Shown here: piece after piece, positions 1 to 8,454 of the stretch
How the letters are laid out: every line of letters begins with the position of its first letter
Numbering within the stretch: position 1 is the first letter of the stretch
DNA from: Citreicoccus inhibens
GTDB lineage: Bacteria > Myxococcota > Myxococcia > Myxococcales > Myxococcaceae
Assembly (NCBI RefSeq): GCF_019039035.1
Contig: NZ_JAHNZT010000029.1
Location: 1-64,000 of the forward strand
Length of the DNA: 64,000 nt
Direction of reading: 5' to 3'
The notes under the pieces: generated by a model
What the model was told of the DNA's origin: nothing
Databases searched by the model: none
What the model saw: the letters and a program-made list of their open reading frames with translations, nothing else
Translations under genes and position numbers: made by a program

Positions 1-102
1 ATGACCGTCGCTACCTCGACATGGCCTTGCTGACTTCAAACCCAGGCACCGCTGAATGATGCCGCCAAGGAGCTTTCCTCCCCCGTACCCCCTCCGAACC
101 GA

Positions 103-392
103 CTACACACGATTCGGGACTTGACCCTCGGCAAGCCCCGCGAGGCGCATGAAGGCATACGACGCCATCAGCGCAGCATCGGAGGCTTGCGCCACGCTCA
201 GCGAGCGCTCGAAGAAGGTCCTCGCACCGGCCGCGTCTCCAAGTCATACGCCTGCATCACGGCGACGACCACCGCGGTGAAGCGACGACCTTCGCCGTCC
301 TCTCCTCCGCGGCCACTGCCTTGCCCCACAGCTCCGATCGCGCAAGCGGTGACGAGCGCGGTCAGGCACATGGCCCCTGCGAACTGCCTCAT
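103..392 (-). pseudogene. small lipoprotein gene with an apparent single-base frameshift
   Basis: Reading leftward from ATG at 392, preceded by a good ribosome binding site (GGGGAGG, 395-404), the protein begins with a hydrophobic segment and lipobox (LVTAC), so it would be an exported lipoprotein. The uninterrupted frame stops at 198 after 64 residues. Near position 240 the coding character moves to another frame, which carries AGARTFFERSLSVAQ and then LMASYAFMRLAGLAEG before a stop at 103-105. Joining the frames gives about 96 residues. Either the gene is decaying or there is a sequence error. The function is unknown. The 153 bases between this gene and the next one upstream hold nothing recognisable. 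Confidence 0.45.
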
Positions 393-545
393 GACATCCT
401 CCCCACGAAGTGCCCGGGAACTCCCGGCGAGAGGACCGCGAGAGAGGGACTCGAACGAACAGGCGAGGAGGGGATGAGTCGCCGAGGTCTGGGATGGGCC
501 GTGACCCTCCAGGGACGAGCCGCGTGCGGCATGGCGGCGAGCCCC

Positions 546-775
546 TCACAACGCGTGGCCGCGCAGTTGCTCCAGTCGCGCTCGGTCCATGCGGCTCAGC
601 GTCAGCGCCTGGCCATCGCGCAACACCACACGGAGAGCTGCACGCCATCGATGAAGGCGAGGAGCACATACGCGCCCACCACCTGCACGGAGCCACGCCA
701 GCGCGAAGGCGACACGCGTGCCTCATTCGAACGGAACGAGGGGCCGCTCCCTGCGCTGTCGTCGAGTCCCTTCAC
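546..775 (-). pseudogene. frameshifted small gene remnant, function unknown
   Basis: On the minus strand one frame reads VKGLDDSAG, then WRGSVQVVGAYVLLAFIDGV, but runs into a stop at 602. Around 630 the sensible frame changes to one reading LRDGQALTLSRMDRARLEQL and stopping at 546-548. Removing one T in the run between the two parts would join them into one protein of roughly 75 residues. The start is uncertain; GTG at 775 is the leftmost plausible one, and the gene may once have begun further upstream. It lies directly upstream of the other frameshifted gene on the same strand. Confidence 0.35.
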
Positions 776-1010
776 GGGATTCCACTCCAGCCAGAGGGCG
801 CCCTCGCGGCGCGAAACCCGAGCGCCTCGGCCTCATTTCCATCCCGGCCAAACGCAGGACCGCTTCGGATCCGCGCAAGCAGGAGTGAATGAGTCGCGGC
901 GCCCTGTCCCGCTTTGAAGTAGACGCCAGCGCACGCGCTCGAACATCCCAGGCACTTCGCGCTCCCGTCACCTGGAACGCGACTTCGCCCGTCACCGAGA
1001 GGCATCTCCC

Positions 1011-1340
1011 ATGAAGATCTCGAACCTCCCCTTCACCACCACGGACTGGGGGAAGATCCAACCCACCGAGCACCCGGGCACTTCGGGCAAGGCGTTCTGG
1101 AGAACGCTCCAGGCCGGAGACATCCGGATCCGCATGGTGGAATACACCCCCGGCTACGTGGCGGACCACTGGTGCCGCCGGGGACACATCTTGCTCGTGC
1201 TCGAAGGGACGCTGCTCACCGAGTTGCAGGATGGCCGGAGCTTCGAGCTCGGGCCCATGATGAGCTACGAGGTCGCCGATGACGACGGCGCCCATCGCTC
1301 GTCGACCACGACGGGCGCTCGGCTCTTCATCGTGGACTGA
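1011..1340 (+). CDS. DHCW motif cupin fold protein
   Basis: A single small cupin barrel of 109 residues, the full length expected for this family. It carries the ADHWC motif (around residues 50-54) followed by GHILLVLEG, the usual first cupin motif region, and ends on the strand ARLFIVD. Proteins of this family are cytoplasmic and their substrate is not established. The start is ATG at 1011 (MKISNLPF). It stands alone; the 235 bases upstream (776-1010) contain no recognised gene or promoter. Confidence 0.8.
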   Translation: MKISNLPFTTTDWGKIQPTEHPGTSGKAFWRTLQAGDIRIRMVEYTPGYVADHWCRRGHILLVLEGTLLTELQDGRSFELGPMMSYEVADDDGAHRSSTTTGARLFIVD

Positions 1341-1408
1341 GCCGGTCGACTCCGCGCCCGGTGACGGGTTCGTCACCGGGGCGGCCCGCCGCGCTCACGA
1401 CCAGCCGC

Positions 1409-2836
1409 TCACAGGCGGAAGACGAGGACGTCCTTGTCTCCAGGGCTCATCCACACGATGGCGTCGAGGCTGGGGAAGTAGATGGCTCGACGCCGAGCGA
1501 TTCCGCTCTGCAAGACGGGCGCGGCGTTGGCGAACGTCTTCGGCCGCAGCGTCGCGGGCGTCGTCTTGAGGTCCAGCTCCAGCCACGCCATGCCGCTGTT
1601 GAGCTTCGTGTAGACCCAATAGACACCTTCGGTTGGCACGTAGACCATGCCGTGCCCATCGGTGGCGTGGCCGGTGTCCGGGAACGACGCGAGCGACAGC
1701 CCGCCCTCGTAGTTCCACGTCGAGCCCGACGCGAGCACGGCGTGCGTGGCCACGCTGTACTGCTGCCACCGGCCCGGCGAGGCATAGTTACCTGAGCTGT
1801 TGGGCGGCACGAAAATGGTCACGACATCGCCTTCCTGCGTATAGGCGCCACCGCTCCAGTCCCAGCTCCCCCACGTGGCGCGCGGCGCGAGCCAGGTGTT
1901 CGTGCGCAGGTCATAGTCCGCGGCGAAGGGGCCGCTGGAACCACAGGACCCAATGATCAGCTTCGACTCGTGGTCGAGGACCGCGATCATCTCCTCCGTG
2001 AGCGCGGTGTCGTCACCGTTGGCGCGCGGGTGCGTCTTGAGCGTCCACTTGTGGTCCCCCAGCGAGTACCGCCACAGCCGGCGACACGCGACGATGAGCT
2101 CCTGGGTCTCGGGCACGTAGACGAAGCCGTCATAGACGTGCCGGGCCGTGGGGCTGCCGATGGGGTCGCTCGCGGTGCGGTCCCAGTAGATCTCGTCGTA
2201 GTACCAGTGGTCGCGCTGTGCCCAGGTCCCCGCATCGGCCTCCGCGTTGTAGGCCGCGCGCGACTCGGGGCAGCCCGCGAAGGTGCCGGACGTGCGGTAG
2301 GCCTGACTCCAGAGCCGCGAGTCGCTGGGCATGTGCTCAATCGACCACTGCATCGAGTCGAGGTCGAAGCGGTAGATGCCGTTGTTGCTCGAGTCACTAT
2401 GGCCCCCGCCATGACGCCACAGTCGGCGGCCAGCCAGGTCGAAGGCCGGCGCATTCCACGCCTCAGTGACGCCTCCCCAGCTGCTGCTGCCGTAATCCTT
2501 CCACCCGGGCATGGCGGCCTGCACCTGTGCGCCCAATGACTCCAGCTTCGTGCCCGAGACACTCACCCACCGACCATGCGGCACGAGCGCCCAACTCGAC
2601 TCATTCACGCGACCATCGTTGTCGCGCCCAGGCGTCCACACATCATTGGAATAGGTGCCGGGATTGCTGCCATGACCCCAGCCAGGCGAAGTGCCGGCGT
2701 CGCGAACCCCTGCGTCATAGGGTGTCCCCGCGTCTCCACCCGCATCTCGCGTTTCAGTCGATGTCCCAGCATCCGACGGCGAGGGGGAGTCCGCACATCC
2801 CGAGAGAAACAGCAGCGCGATCAACCATCGTGACAT
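1409..2836 (-). CDS. secreted lipoprotein with kelch-like beta-propeller repeats
   Basis: 475 residues. The N-terminus MSRWLIALLFLSGC is a lipoprotein signal with the lipidated Cys at about residue 14, followed by a disordered Asp-Ala-Gly-Ser linker typical of myxobacterial surface lipoproteins (to about residue 50). The rest contains repeated units with aromatic and Gly-rich strands, such as RRLWRHGGGHSDS, IYRFDLDSMQWS, LWRYSLGDHKWT and HGMVYVPTEGVYW, the pattern of kelch or galactose-oxidase-like propellers. No catalytic motif was recognised. It is probably cell-surface exposed. A weak promoter-like TACACT lies at 2844-2849 just upstream of the start. Confidence 0.75.
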   Translation of the reverse strand: MSRWLIALLFLSGCADSPSPSDAGTSTETRDAGGDAGTPYDAGVRDAGTSPGWGHGSNPGTYSNDVWTPGRDNDGRVNESSWALVPHGRWVSVSGTKLESLGAQVQAAMPGWKDYGSSSWGGVTEAWNAPAFDLAGRRLWRHGGGHSDSSNNGIYRFDLDSMQWSIEHMPSDSRLWSQAYRTSGTFAGCPESRAAYNAEADAGTWAQRDHWYYDEIYWDRTASDPIGSPTARHVYDGFVYVPETQELIVACRRLWRYSLGDHKWTLKTHPRANGDDTALTEEMIAVLDHESKLIIGSCGSSGPFAADYDLRTNTWLAPRATWGSWDWSGGAYTQEGDVVTIFVPPNSSGNYASPGRWQQYSVATHAVLASGSTWNYEGGLSLASFPDTGHATDGHGMVYVPTEGVYWVYTKLNSGMAWLELDLKTTPATLRPKTFANAAPVLQSGIARRRAIYFPSLDAIVWMSPGDKDVLVFRL

Positions 2837-3006
2837 GGTCGATAGTGTAGAGGCTTCACCCTGCGTCTCAGCAACTTTCGATGCGTCTGACTGGGTTTCC
2901 GCGCTGAAGCGAAACGCGAAGTCCGCGCGGACTCAACCCTCCGGGAATGTCTCTCATCGGGTCACGGCGACGCAACAGGATGCATGGCCGGGAAAGACTC
3001 TCACGG

Positions 3007-3132
3007 TCAGAGCCGGGCCAGCATCTCCTCGCGCTTGCGAGCGAACTCCTCAGGCGTGATGAGTCCGGCGTTGGCCATGCGCTGGAGCACCGTGGCCGCA
3101 ACAATCAGCACTCTGACCGCAATCACATCCAC
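3007..3132 (-). CDS. SHOCT-domain microprotein
   Basis: A 41-residue gene starting at GTG 3132, with a purine-rich ribosome binding site (GAGGTGAG) just upstream. The first half is hydrophobic (VLIVAATVLQ). The second half, LQRMANAGLITPEEFARKR, matches the short C-terminal SHOCT helix pair, in which the conserved pattern is aG-IT-eEFe-kK--LL. SHOCT domains usually end larger membrane or oligomerising proteins; here almost nothing else is left. It lies between the SMI1-like gene and the propeller lipoprotein gene on the same strand. It could be a genuine membrane microprotein or the remnant of a longer gene. Confidence 0.5.
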   Translation of the reverse strand: MDVIAVRVLIVAATVLQRMANAGLITPEEFARKREEMLARL

Positions 3133-3202
3133 GCCTCACCTCGCCATTGAACCTGCCCCCCCCGCGCCGGGCAGGACCTCGCGCCGCTTCCGCAGCGACC
3201 TC

Positions 3203-4627
3203 TCAGCGAGGCACGCTCCCCAGCCACGCCCCCAAGCGCTGGTCGAGCACGGGCGCCGCTTTGTCGACCGCATCCCACGTGTCGTCATCCAGCACGGGCT
3301 CGTCGTGCCCGAAGGCGCCTCGACGACTGCCAAAGACCGCCTTGAGGTCCTCCGTCAGCCACAGCCCCTTCATGTTGTGGAACCAGCGGTAGGCCAGACT
3401 GCGAAGGCCCGGCGCATCCCGCAGGTGGTCGTCCCACAGTCCTCGCGGGAGTGCCTGTTTGACGAAGCGCGAGCCCTGGACTTCGCGCCGCGCCACGGCG
3501 GAGAGCAGCTCTTGATGCGCCGGGAAGCGCTCGGGGACCAGCAAGCCTCGCGTGGCGGCATAGCCCACGAAGAGTCCCGTCGTGATGTCCGGGTATCGCT
3601 CCAGCGCTCGCGCGCTCCTCACGGAGAGAGTGACGGTGATGCCGTCATCGAACTCGAGTTCGAGCTCCAGGTGCCCAGCGGTGTCCAGCGCCCAGGTCCA
3701 GAACGCGACGGTCAGCGCATCTTCGGTCGCGAAGGCGGCGCGTCGGCCCGTGGGCGGTCCGAGCACTCGCGCGACCTCCTCCTCCGAAGTTGCCTTCCAG
3801 GGCACTCCGAGCAGGGGCTCGCCCACCGCGGCGCGCACCCAGGCGGTGGAGACATAGGGAATGAACGTCTTGGCCGTCTTCGGCTGCGGAGGAAAGGCGT
3901 CGTTGAGGACGTCGTGTGAGAAGACCAGCTCCACGCCCTGCTTGGGGGCCGAGACGTTCACGGAGTCCGTGTTCTCCGAGGTGGACCGAGGCACCTTCTT
4001 CCCCAGCACCTCCGTCACGTAGGCGACGACCTCGGGAGCATCGGCGCGCCGGCCCAGCACCGCGGCCAGTCGCTGCGTCTTCGGCCCCAGCCTGGCCAGC
4101 ACCTCTGTCGGAGTGAAGCGCGGGGCCGCCTCCGCGCCCGTGGCCAGCGGCGCATCCCCCTCCAGCCAGGTCGCGAAGTCGAAGTCCTCCCCTTTCGGCA
4201 CCTTGAGCTTGTGCTGCTTCAGCCACGCGACCAGCGCTTTGCGACCCGACGTGTCCGCGGCATCGAGTTCGTCGAGCCCGGTCTCGCCCTGCGCCCACAG
4301 CGACAGGAACTCCTCGAGGCTGTTCGCGACCGTCCTCGCCTCGCCCTCCGAGCCGAGCAAGGCCACCGCCGATCGCGTCATGGCGCCCGGGCGGATGAGC
4401 GCGACCAACGAACCATCCGGCAACCCCAGGAACGTGAAGCCCTCCCGCCGGAGCCGTTCCGCCTTCGTCGGGCTCCACTCGGTGGGGATGGGCTCGGCCA
4501 CCAGCCCATCGAATGCGCCCAGCGTTCCGTGGTCCTGCTCGGCCACCCAGGCGCCGAACTTCGCGAGCAACGCTGGAACTTCATGCCCCAAGGGCGCCGC
4601 GGAGAGATTCACGAGGTACTTCGTCAT
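3203..4627 (-). CDS. SMI1/KNR4-like (SUKH) protein of unknown function
   Basis: 474 residues from ATG 4627, which has GGAG upstream; an in-frame ATG 33 bases further upstream is less likely. Residues 75-125 (FLGLPDGSLVALI, then GSEGEARTVANSLEEFL) fit the SMI1/KNR4 or SUKH fold, a family that includes many immunity proteins of polymorphic toxins. The C-terminal 250 residues are not recognised; they hold a central beta-rich stretch (LELELEFDDGITVTL) and an acidic tail. No signal peptide or membrane segment is seen. No toxin gene is adjacent, so an immunity role is only a possibility. Confidence 0.6.
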   Translation of the reverse strand: MTKYLVNLSAAPLGHEVPALLAKFGAWVAEQDHGTLGAFDGLVAEPIPTEWSPTKAERLRREGFTFLGLPDGSLVALIRPGAMTRSAVALLGSEGEARTVANSLEEFLSLWAQGETGLDELDAADTSGRKALVAWLKQHKLKVPKGEDFDFATWLEGDAPLATGAEAAPRFTPTEVLARLGPKTQRLAAVLGRRADAPEVVAYVTEVLGKKVPRSTSENTDSVNVSAPKQGVELVFSHDVLNDAFPPQPKTAKTFIPYVSTAWVRAAVGEPLLGVPWKATSEEEVARVLGPPTGRRAAFATEDALTVAFWTWALDTAGHLELELEFDDGITVTLSVRSARALERYPDITTGLFVGYAATRGLLVPERFPAHQELLSAVARREVQGSRFVKQALPRGLWDDHLRDAPGLRSLAYRWFHNMKGLWLTEDLKAVFGSRRGAFGHDEPVLDDDTWDAVDKAAPVLDQRLGAWLGSVPR

Positions 4628-4704
4628 GGGGGTGCGCTCCAGCCTCCTGCGGCGCACCATAGCGCAGGAGCACGCCCTCCCCCTCGCGCGAGCATGGGTA
4701 CAGG

Positions 4705-5670
4705 TCAGGAGACCGCGGCGCTCAGGCTCGACACGATGCTCAGCTGGGCAGGACCTCCGAAGACCGAGGCAGGCACTCCGAGGACACCGTGCTCGAGGAG
4801 CTCATCGAAGGAGCACTGCGACGTGGCGAAGTACCCGACACAGCGCGAGGTACGAAGCCCGGGCCGGCGGGCCGTGTAGGCATCGAGGATGCGAGCCCGC
4901 TCCGCGAGCAGCGCGCCCACCTCACTCGGACGCGACGCGTGCTCCGTGAGCGCCGCGTAACCCATGCGGAGCTTCTGCTCGTCCTTTGGCAGGGGCGCGA
5001 AGACGGCACGCACCTCCTCTCGCCATCGCTCGGGAGTGACGCAAAGCCCCACATGGTCCGGGATGAGCCACCCCTTCGAGAGCGAGGCGAGGACGAAGGC
5101 CAGGTCCTCCTCCAGCAAGCGGCGCACCCACGGCGTGGGCGGTGTCGCGTACGCCGAATCAATCAGCAGCACCCGCTGGCGCGGCGCGGCGCGGACCCAG
5201 GCCTCCACCGTCTCGGCATCGTCGCGGCGCAACGTGAGGCCCCACGGTTTGAGCGGCTCGCAGAGGAGGAGGGCCTCGCATTGTTCGAGCGGGGGCAGCC
5301 CCTCTCTCGCGGAGAATCGCAGGACCTCCACGCCCGCTTCCTCCGCGAGCCGGAGGTACACCGGATACACGTCGTCGGGGACTCCCACCCGAGCGTTGCG
5401 CGACGCGAGCCACCCGAACAGCGCTCGCAAGGAGCGCCGCACGCCGTGACTGACCTGCGTCCGAGACTTGAGTTGGCCATCCAGCCCGAGGTGGGCGAGG
5501 AATCGCTCCGCGACGTGACAGCGATACGGCGCTTCGGAATGCAGCGACGGCGCGATGACGGAGAACGATGGCCCCAGGCTCCGGTAGACGTTGAGTTCCG
5601 CGAGGTCCACCAACTCGGGGCGGCCGGCGCGCAACGAGGCCCGCAGCGCGAGGAAGGCTTCGTGGTTCAT
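4705..5670 (-). CDS. PLP-dependent aminotransferase-like protein (fold type I), partner of the radical SAM protein
   Basis: 321 residues starting at ATG 5670, which overlaps the stop codon of the radical SAM gene (ATGA), so the two are translationally coupled. The fold type I aminotransferase signature is visible: an Asp-x-Ala-Tyr motif at residues 171-174 (pyridine nitrogen and O3' contacts) and a SLSKG motif at 197-200 with the probable Schiff-base lysine at 199. The Gly-rich phosphate loop appears as SHGVRRSL (74-81). At 321 residues it is shorter than typical class I enzymes (near 390), and the substrate is unknown. A histidinol-phosphate-aminotransferase-like enzyme is the nearest general relative. 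Confidence 0.65.
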   Translation of the reverse strand: MNHEAFLALRASLRAGRPELVDLAELNVYRSLGPSFSVIAPSLHSEAPYRCHVAERFLAHLGLDGQLKSRTQVSHGVRRSLRALFGWLASRNARVGVPDDVYPVYLRLAEEAGVEVLRFSAREGLPPLEQCEALLLCEPLKPWGLTLRRDDAETVEAWVRAAPRQRVLLIDSAYATPPTPWVRRLLEEDLAFVLASLSKGWLIPDHVGLCVTPERWREEVRAVFAPLPKDEQKLRMGYAALTEHASRPSEVGALLAERARILDAYTARRPGLRTSRCVGYFATSQCSFDELLEHGVLGVPASVFGGPAQLSIVSSLSAAVS

Positions 5671-6950
5671 CGATGCAGCTCCGAGGCAGGGTCTTCCAGC
5701 GACGCCAGACAGGTCCCATCCGTCATGAGATTCCACGAGCGCACCCGGCCGTTCGTTCGCTCCCACCCCACGGATGGCTCGGTATAGGCAGCCACGCGCA
5801 GCGCTCGGCCCGCGACCTCGCCCTCGAACACCGGGCTCCCCCAAGGCAACTCCGCCACCTTTCGGAAGCCCGCTGCATCCAGCGCACGGAGCACGACTTC
5901 GAGGGGCACCTGGTTCGCGGCGCAGAACTGATTCACCGCGCTCGGGGCCCAGGCACTCTCGGAGAGGCTGGAGACGTAGAGTTCCTTGAAGCAGACCTCG
6001 TGAAACCCTTCGCGCGCGCTGCGGTCGAGATACGCGTGGACCTTGGACACATCCTCCACGCCACCGCGCTGCAGCACGCAGATGGCTCGGGTGCGCAGCC
6101 CGGGAGTGCTCGCGAGCGGCCCCGAGTCAATCGACAGTCCCATGATGCGCGCGTCGTCCTCGCGGGTGACGCCGTGACGGCTGAGAGCCAGCGTGGTGAG
6201 CCCCTCGTCACGCAAGGCACGCACCTGCTCCGCATCCAGTCGCGCCCCATTCGTGATGAGGAGCGTCTTGGGGTATCGCTCGGCGAGGCCCCTGACCAGG
6301 GCGCGCAATTGGCTCGGGGCCAGCAAGGTCGGCTCGCCGCCTCCGGTGATGACGGCGCGCTCCGCCCCACGCGTTCGAGCGAGGTCCGCCCAGGCCAGTT
6401 GGACTTCGAGCGAGGCACTGCGCTGCCGCGCGAGGTCCGAGACGCTGGCCTTCGAGAAACAGAACGCGCATCGCGCCTGACACGCCCGCGCCACCGGCAA
6501 CACCGAGAAGCTGCGAGGCCGACAGCGTGCCCAGGGCGTCAGCCCCGCGTCGTCGAGCAAGAAGGCCTGCGCGGTCACCTCCTCGTGAATCGTGGGGCGC
6601 AGCGTGCCGTCGTCCGAGACCCAAGCCACGCCGCTCAGTGGCACCTCTGGAGCGGGCCAATGCCACCCGATGCCCGTGCCCGTGACATCGTTGCGGCGCA
6701 TGGCCTGGGCACCCGAGGTCGGCAGGCGGGCGCGCAGCGCGACCACGCGGTCCTTCGCGCGGCCGAGCTTCGCCACCAACCGCCGAGCCTTGTCGAGCCC
6801 CGGCGCCCAGGGCTCGTCCTCCTTCAACATGTAGAACGCGCCGGGGAAGGTCGACTCCGAGATGAGCGCCTTCGAGTACCGCATGCGGTAGCGGTCAAAT
6901 CCGCGCAGCCAGTTCGAGAGCGGGACGAAGGCGACGAAGGCGGTGTCCAT
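5667..6950 (-). CDS. radical SAM protein of unknown pathway
   Basis: 427 residues. The iron-sulfur motif CxxxCxxC is present as Cys157, Cys161 and Cys164 (ACQARCAFC), followed by the SAM-binding ITGGGEP near residue 198 and LLITNG. The N-terminal 140 residues are not a known domain, and the C-terminal part could hold a substrate-binding region. It is followed with a 4-base overlap by the aminotransferase-like gene, implying a two-step modification of one substrate, probably an amino acid or peptide. A perfect TTGACA lies at 6983-6988 upstream, though no good -10 follows. No precursor peptide gene was found nearby. Confidence 0.7.
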   Translation of the reverse strand: MDTAFVAFVPLSNWLRGFDRYRMRYSKALISESTFPGAFYMLKEDEPWAPGLDKARRLVAKLGRAKDRVVALRARLPTSGAQAMRRNDVTGTGIGWHWPAPEVPLSGVAWVSDDGTLRPTIHEEVTAQAFLLDDAGLTPWARCRPRSFSVLPVARACQARCAFCFSKASVSDLARQRSASLEVQLAWADLARTRGAERAVITGGGEPTLLAPSQLRALVRGLAERYPKTLLITNGARLDAEQVRALRDEGLTTLALSRHGVTREDDARIMGLSIDSGPLASTPGLRTRAICVLQRGGVEDVSKVHAYLDRSAREGFHEVCFKELYVSSLSESAWAPSAVNQFCAANQVPLEVVLRALDAAGFRKVAELPWGSPVFEGEVAGRALRVAAYTEPSVGWERTNGRVRSWNLMTDGTCLASLEDPASELHR

Positions 6951-7037
6951 GACGCCGCCACTCTCGCAGCATCCCCGCTTAGTGTCAAACGAACACCAAC
7001 CATCGACCCAGGCGCGAAGGGAACCACCTGCGCGGGG

Positions 7038-8105
7038 CTACTCGAAGACGGAGAGCTGCCCGAGCGAGCGGAGTCCCGCCGTCGCATCCTTCGTCGCCGC
7101 GCGCAGCCGGACCTGCGACACCGCCGTCGTGCCCGAGAGGTCCACTTCCATGAAGCGCTGAACGCCCGCGCCGGCCAGGAGGTTCACCAACGGCACCCAC
7201 TGCGTGCCATCCGCGCTCCCCTCCAACACCACCTCGGTCAGGGTGCCCGAGATCTCGAAGCTGCGCAGCACGGCCTTTCGCAGCACCGCGGGCCGAGCCA
7301 GCTGCAATGAGACATCGCGAACCCCCGGAGCGAAGAGCACGAGCCCACCGAGGCCGCCGTCCGTGATGGCACAGGGCGCCTTCGCGTCCTGGTACGCGCA
7401 CGTCGCGCCACGACTGACGGGCACGCGGGCGCGGCGCGGCAGGGCCAGCAAATCGGAGGAATAGGTGTAGTCGACGGTCTCGCTCCCCACCTTCGCCGTG
7501 CGCGTGACGTGGATGGAGGCCTTGAGTCCGTCCATGTCCTCGAGGACATAGTCGCTCAGATGCACCGGCGAGGCGGCCTTGGCCACCTGCCAGACGGGCT
7601 CGACCAGCGAGGGCCCGATCGTCAGCGAGTGCTCATCCGTGCCGGCCCCGTGGGTCGCGGACAAGGGACGGAAGCCCACGCTCACGCCCTGCGCCTCCAC
7701 GGTGGAGGTCAACGTGCCCGTCCACTCCTGGAGCGCGGGCAGCGCAGAGTCCGGCTGCTGGATGAGGAAGTAGGCCGCGACACTTCGCCCCTCCTTCTGC
7801 GTGGGCGAGCGCGCCACGAAGCACCGCGCGATGCTCCCGTTGCGCGTATCCGCGCCCAGCAGGTCCATCCTGAACGTGCCATCGGCGCCAGTCTTCACCG
7901 TCCTCCAACTCGACGAGAAGATCGTGAATCCACAGGACGAGTTGTCACTGCGGTAGACATTCAGCAACGTACCCGAAAGGGGGGTGCCCGACTCATCCAG
8001 GAGCCGCCCACTCAGGACGACGTCTTGGTCCTGCGACACCTTGCTCTCGGTACAGCCGCCCAGCATCGCCAGCACACCGACCGTCCACGTACGCATTCGT
8101 CGCAT
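7038..8105 (-). CDS. secreted lipoprotein with discoidin-like C-terminal region
   Basis: 355 residues from ATG 8105, chosen because GGAGAA stands eight bases upstream. The signal (MRRMRTWTVGVLAMLGGC) ends in a lipobox. Residues 25-100 look like a carboxypeptidase-regulatory-like beta sandwich (LSGRLLDESGTPLSGTLLNV, then GADGTFRMDL). The C-terminus (VVLEGSADGTQWVPLVNL, ending VRLRAATKD) resembles the F5/8 type C or discoidin fold used for carbohydrate or surface binding. It lies 87 bases upstream of the radical SAM gene on the same strand, but the gap suggests a separate transcript. Confidence 0.65.
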   Translation of the reverse strand: MRRMRTWTVGVLAMLGGCTESKVSQDQDVVLSGRLLDESGTPLSGTLLNVYRSDNSSCGFTIFSSSWRTVKTGADGTFRMDLLGADTRNGSIARCFVARSPTQKEGRSVAAYFLIQQPDSALPALQEWTGTLTSTVEAQGVSVGFRPLSATHGAGTDEHSLTIGPSLVEPVWQVAKAASPVHLSDYVLEDMDGLKASIHVTRTAKVGSETVDYTYSSDLLALPRRARVPVSRGATCAYQDAKAPCAITDGGLGGLVLFAPGVRDVSLQLARPAVLRKAVLRSFEISGTLTEVVLEGSADGTQWVPLVNLLAGAGVQRFMEVDLSGTTAVSQVRLRAATKDATAGLRSLGQLSVFE

Positions 8106-8454
8106 GCGGTTCTCCTTCTCGAGTGAGGCTCGGGGTCTGTGCAAAACCGGTGCAGAGCCCTCTTCGCTCTGGAGCCGCGTGCATGGGCCCGTCCACTCGT
8201 GACAGGTCCGTCATGGAGAGTTCGCTACGCGGGGTGCCACCCATTCTTCGCGGCGTGACCGCATCGAACGGACATGGGTCCGCGCTCGAATCGCGTCCCA
8301 ACTTCGCGGCCCGGGTGTCCACGGAGCCCCAGGCTCCACGCAATCCCCGGGTGGCTCGCGAGTAGTGATGGAACCTATGTCCCCATCCTTGCTCACGGCT
8401 CCACGGTCTCCCTCCACGTTGCGGGCATGTAGGGTGTTGCCCATACTCCCAGCC
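8106..8454. other. intergenic region between divergent genes
   Basis: About 350 bases separate the minus-strand lipoprotein gene and the plus-strand serine hydrolase gene. No convincing coding sequence was found. A promoter-like pair, TTGCGG at 8419-8424 and CATACT at 8442-8447 with 17-base spacing, sits just before the hydrolase start and would give an almost leaderless mRNA; this is weak evidence. Confidence 0.4.

Noticed and set aside
450-463. GGGACTCGAAC resembling a tRNA T-arm on the minus strand
   Set aside because: The flanking bases do not form a T-stem or an acceptor or anticodon stem, so it is chance similarity.
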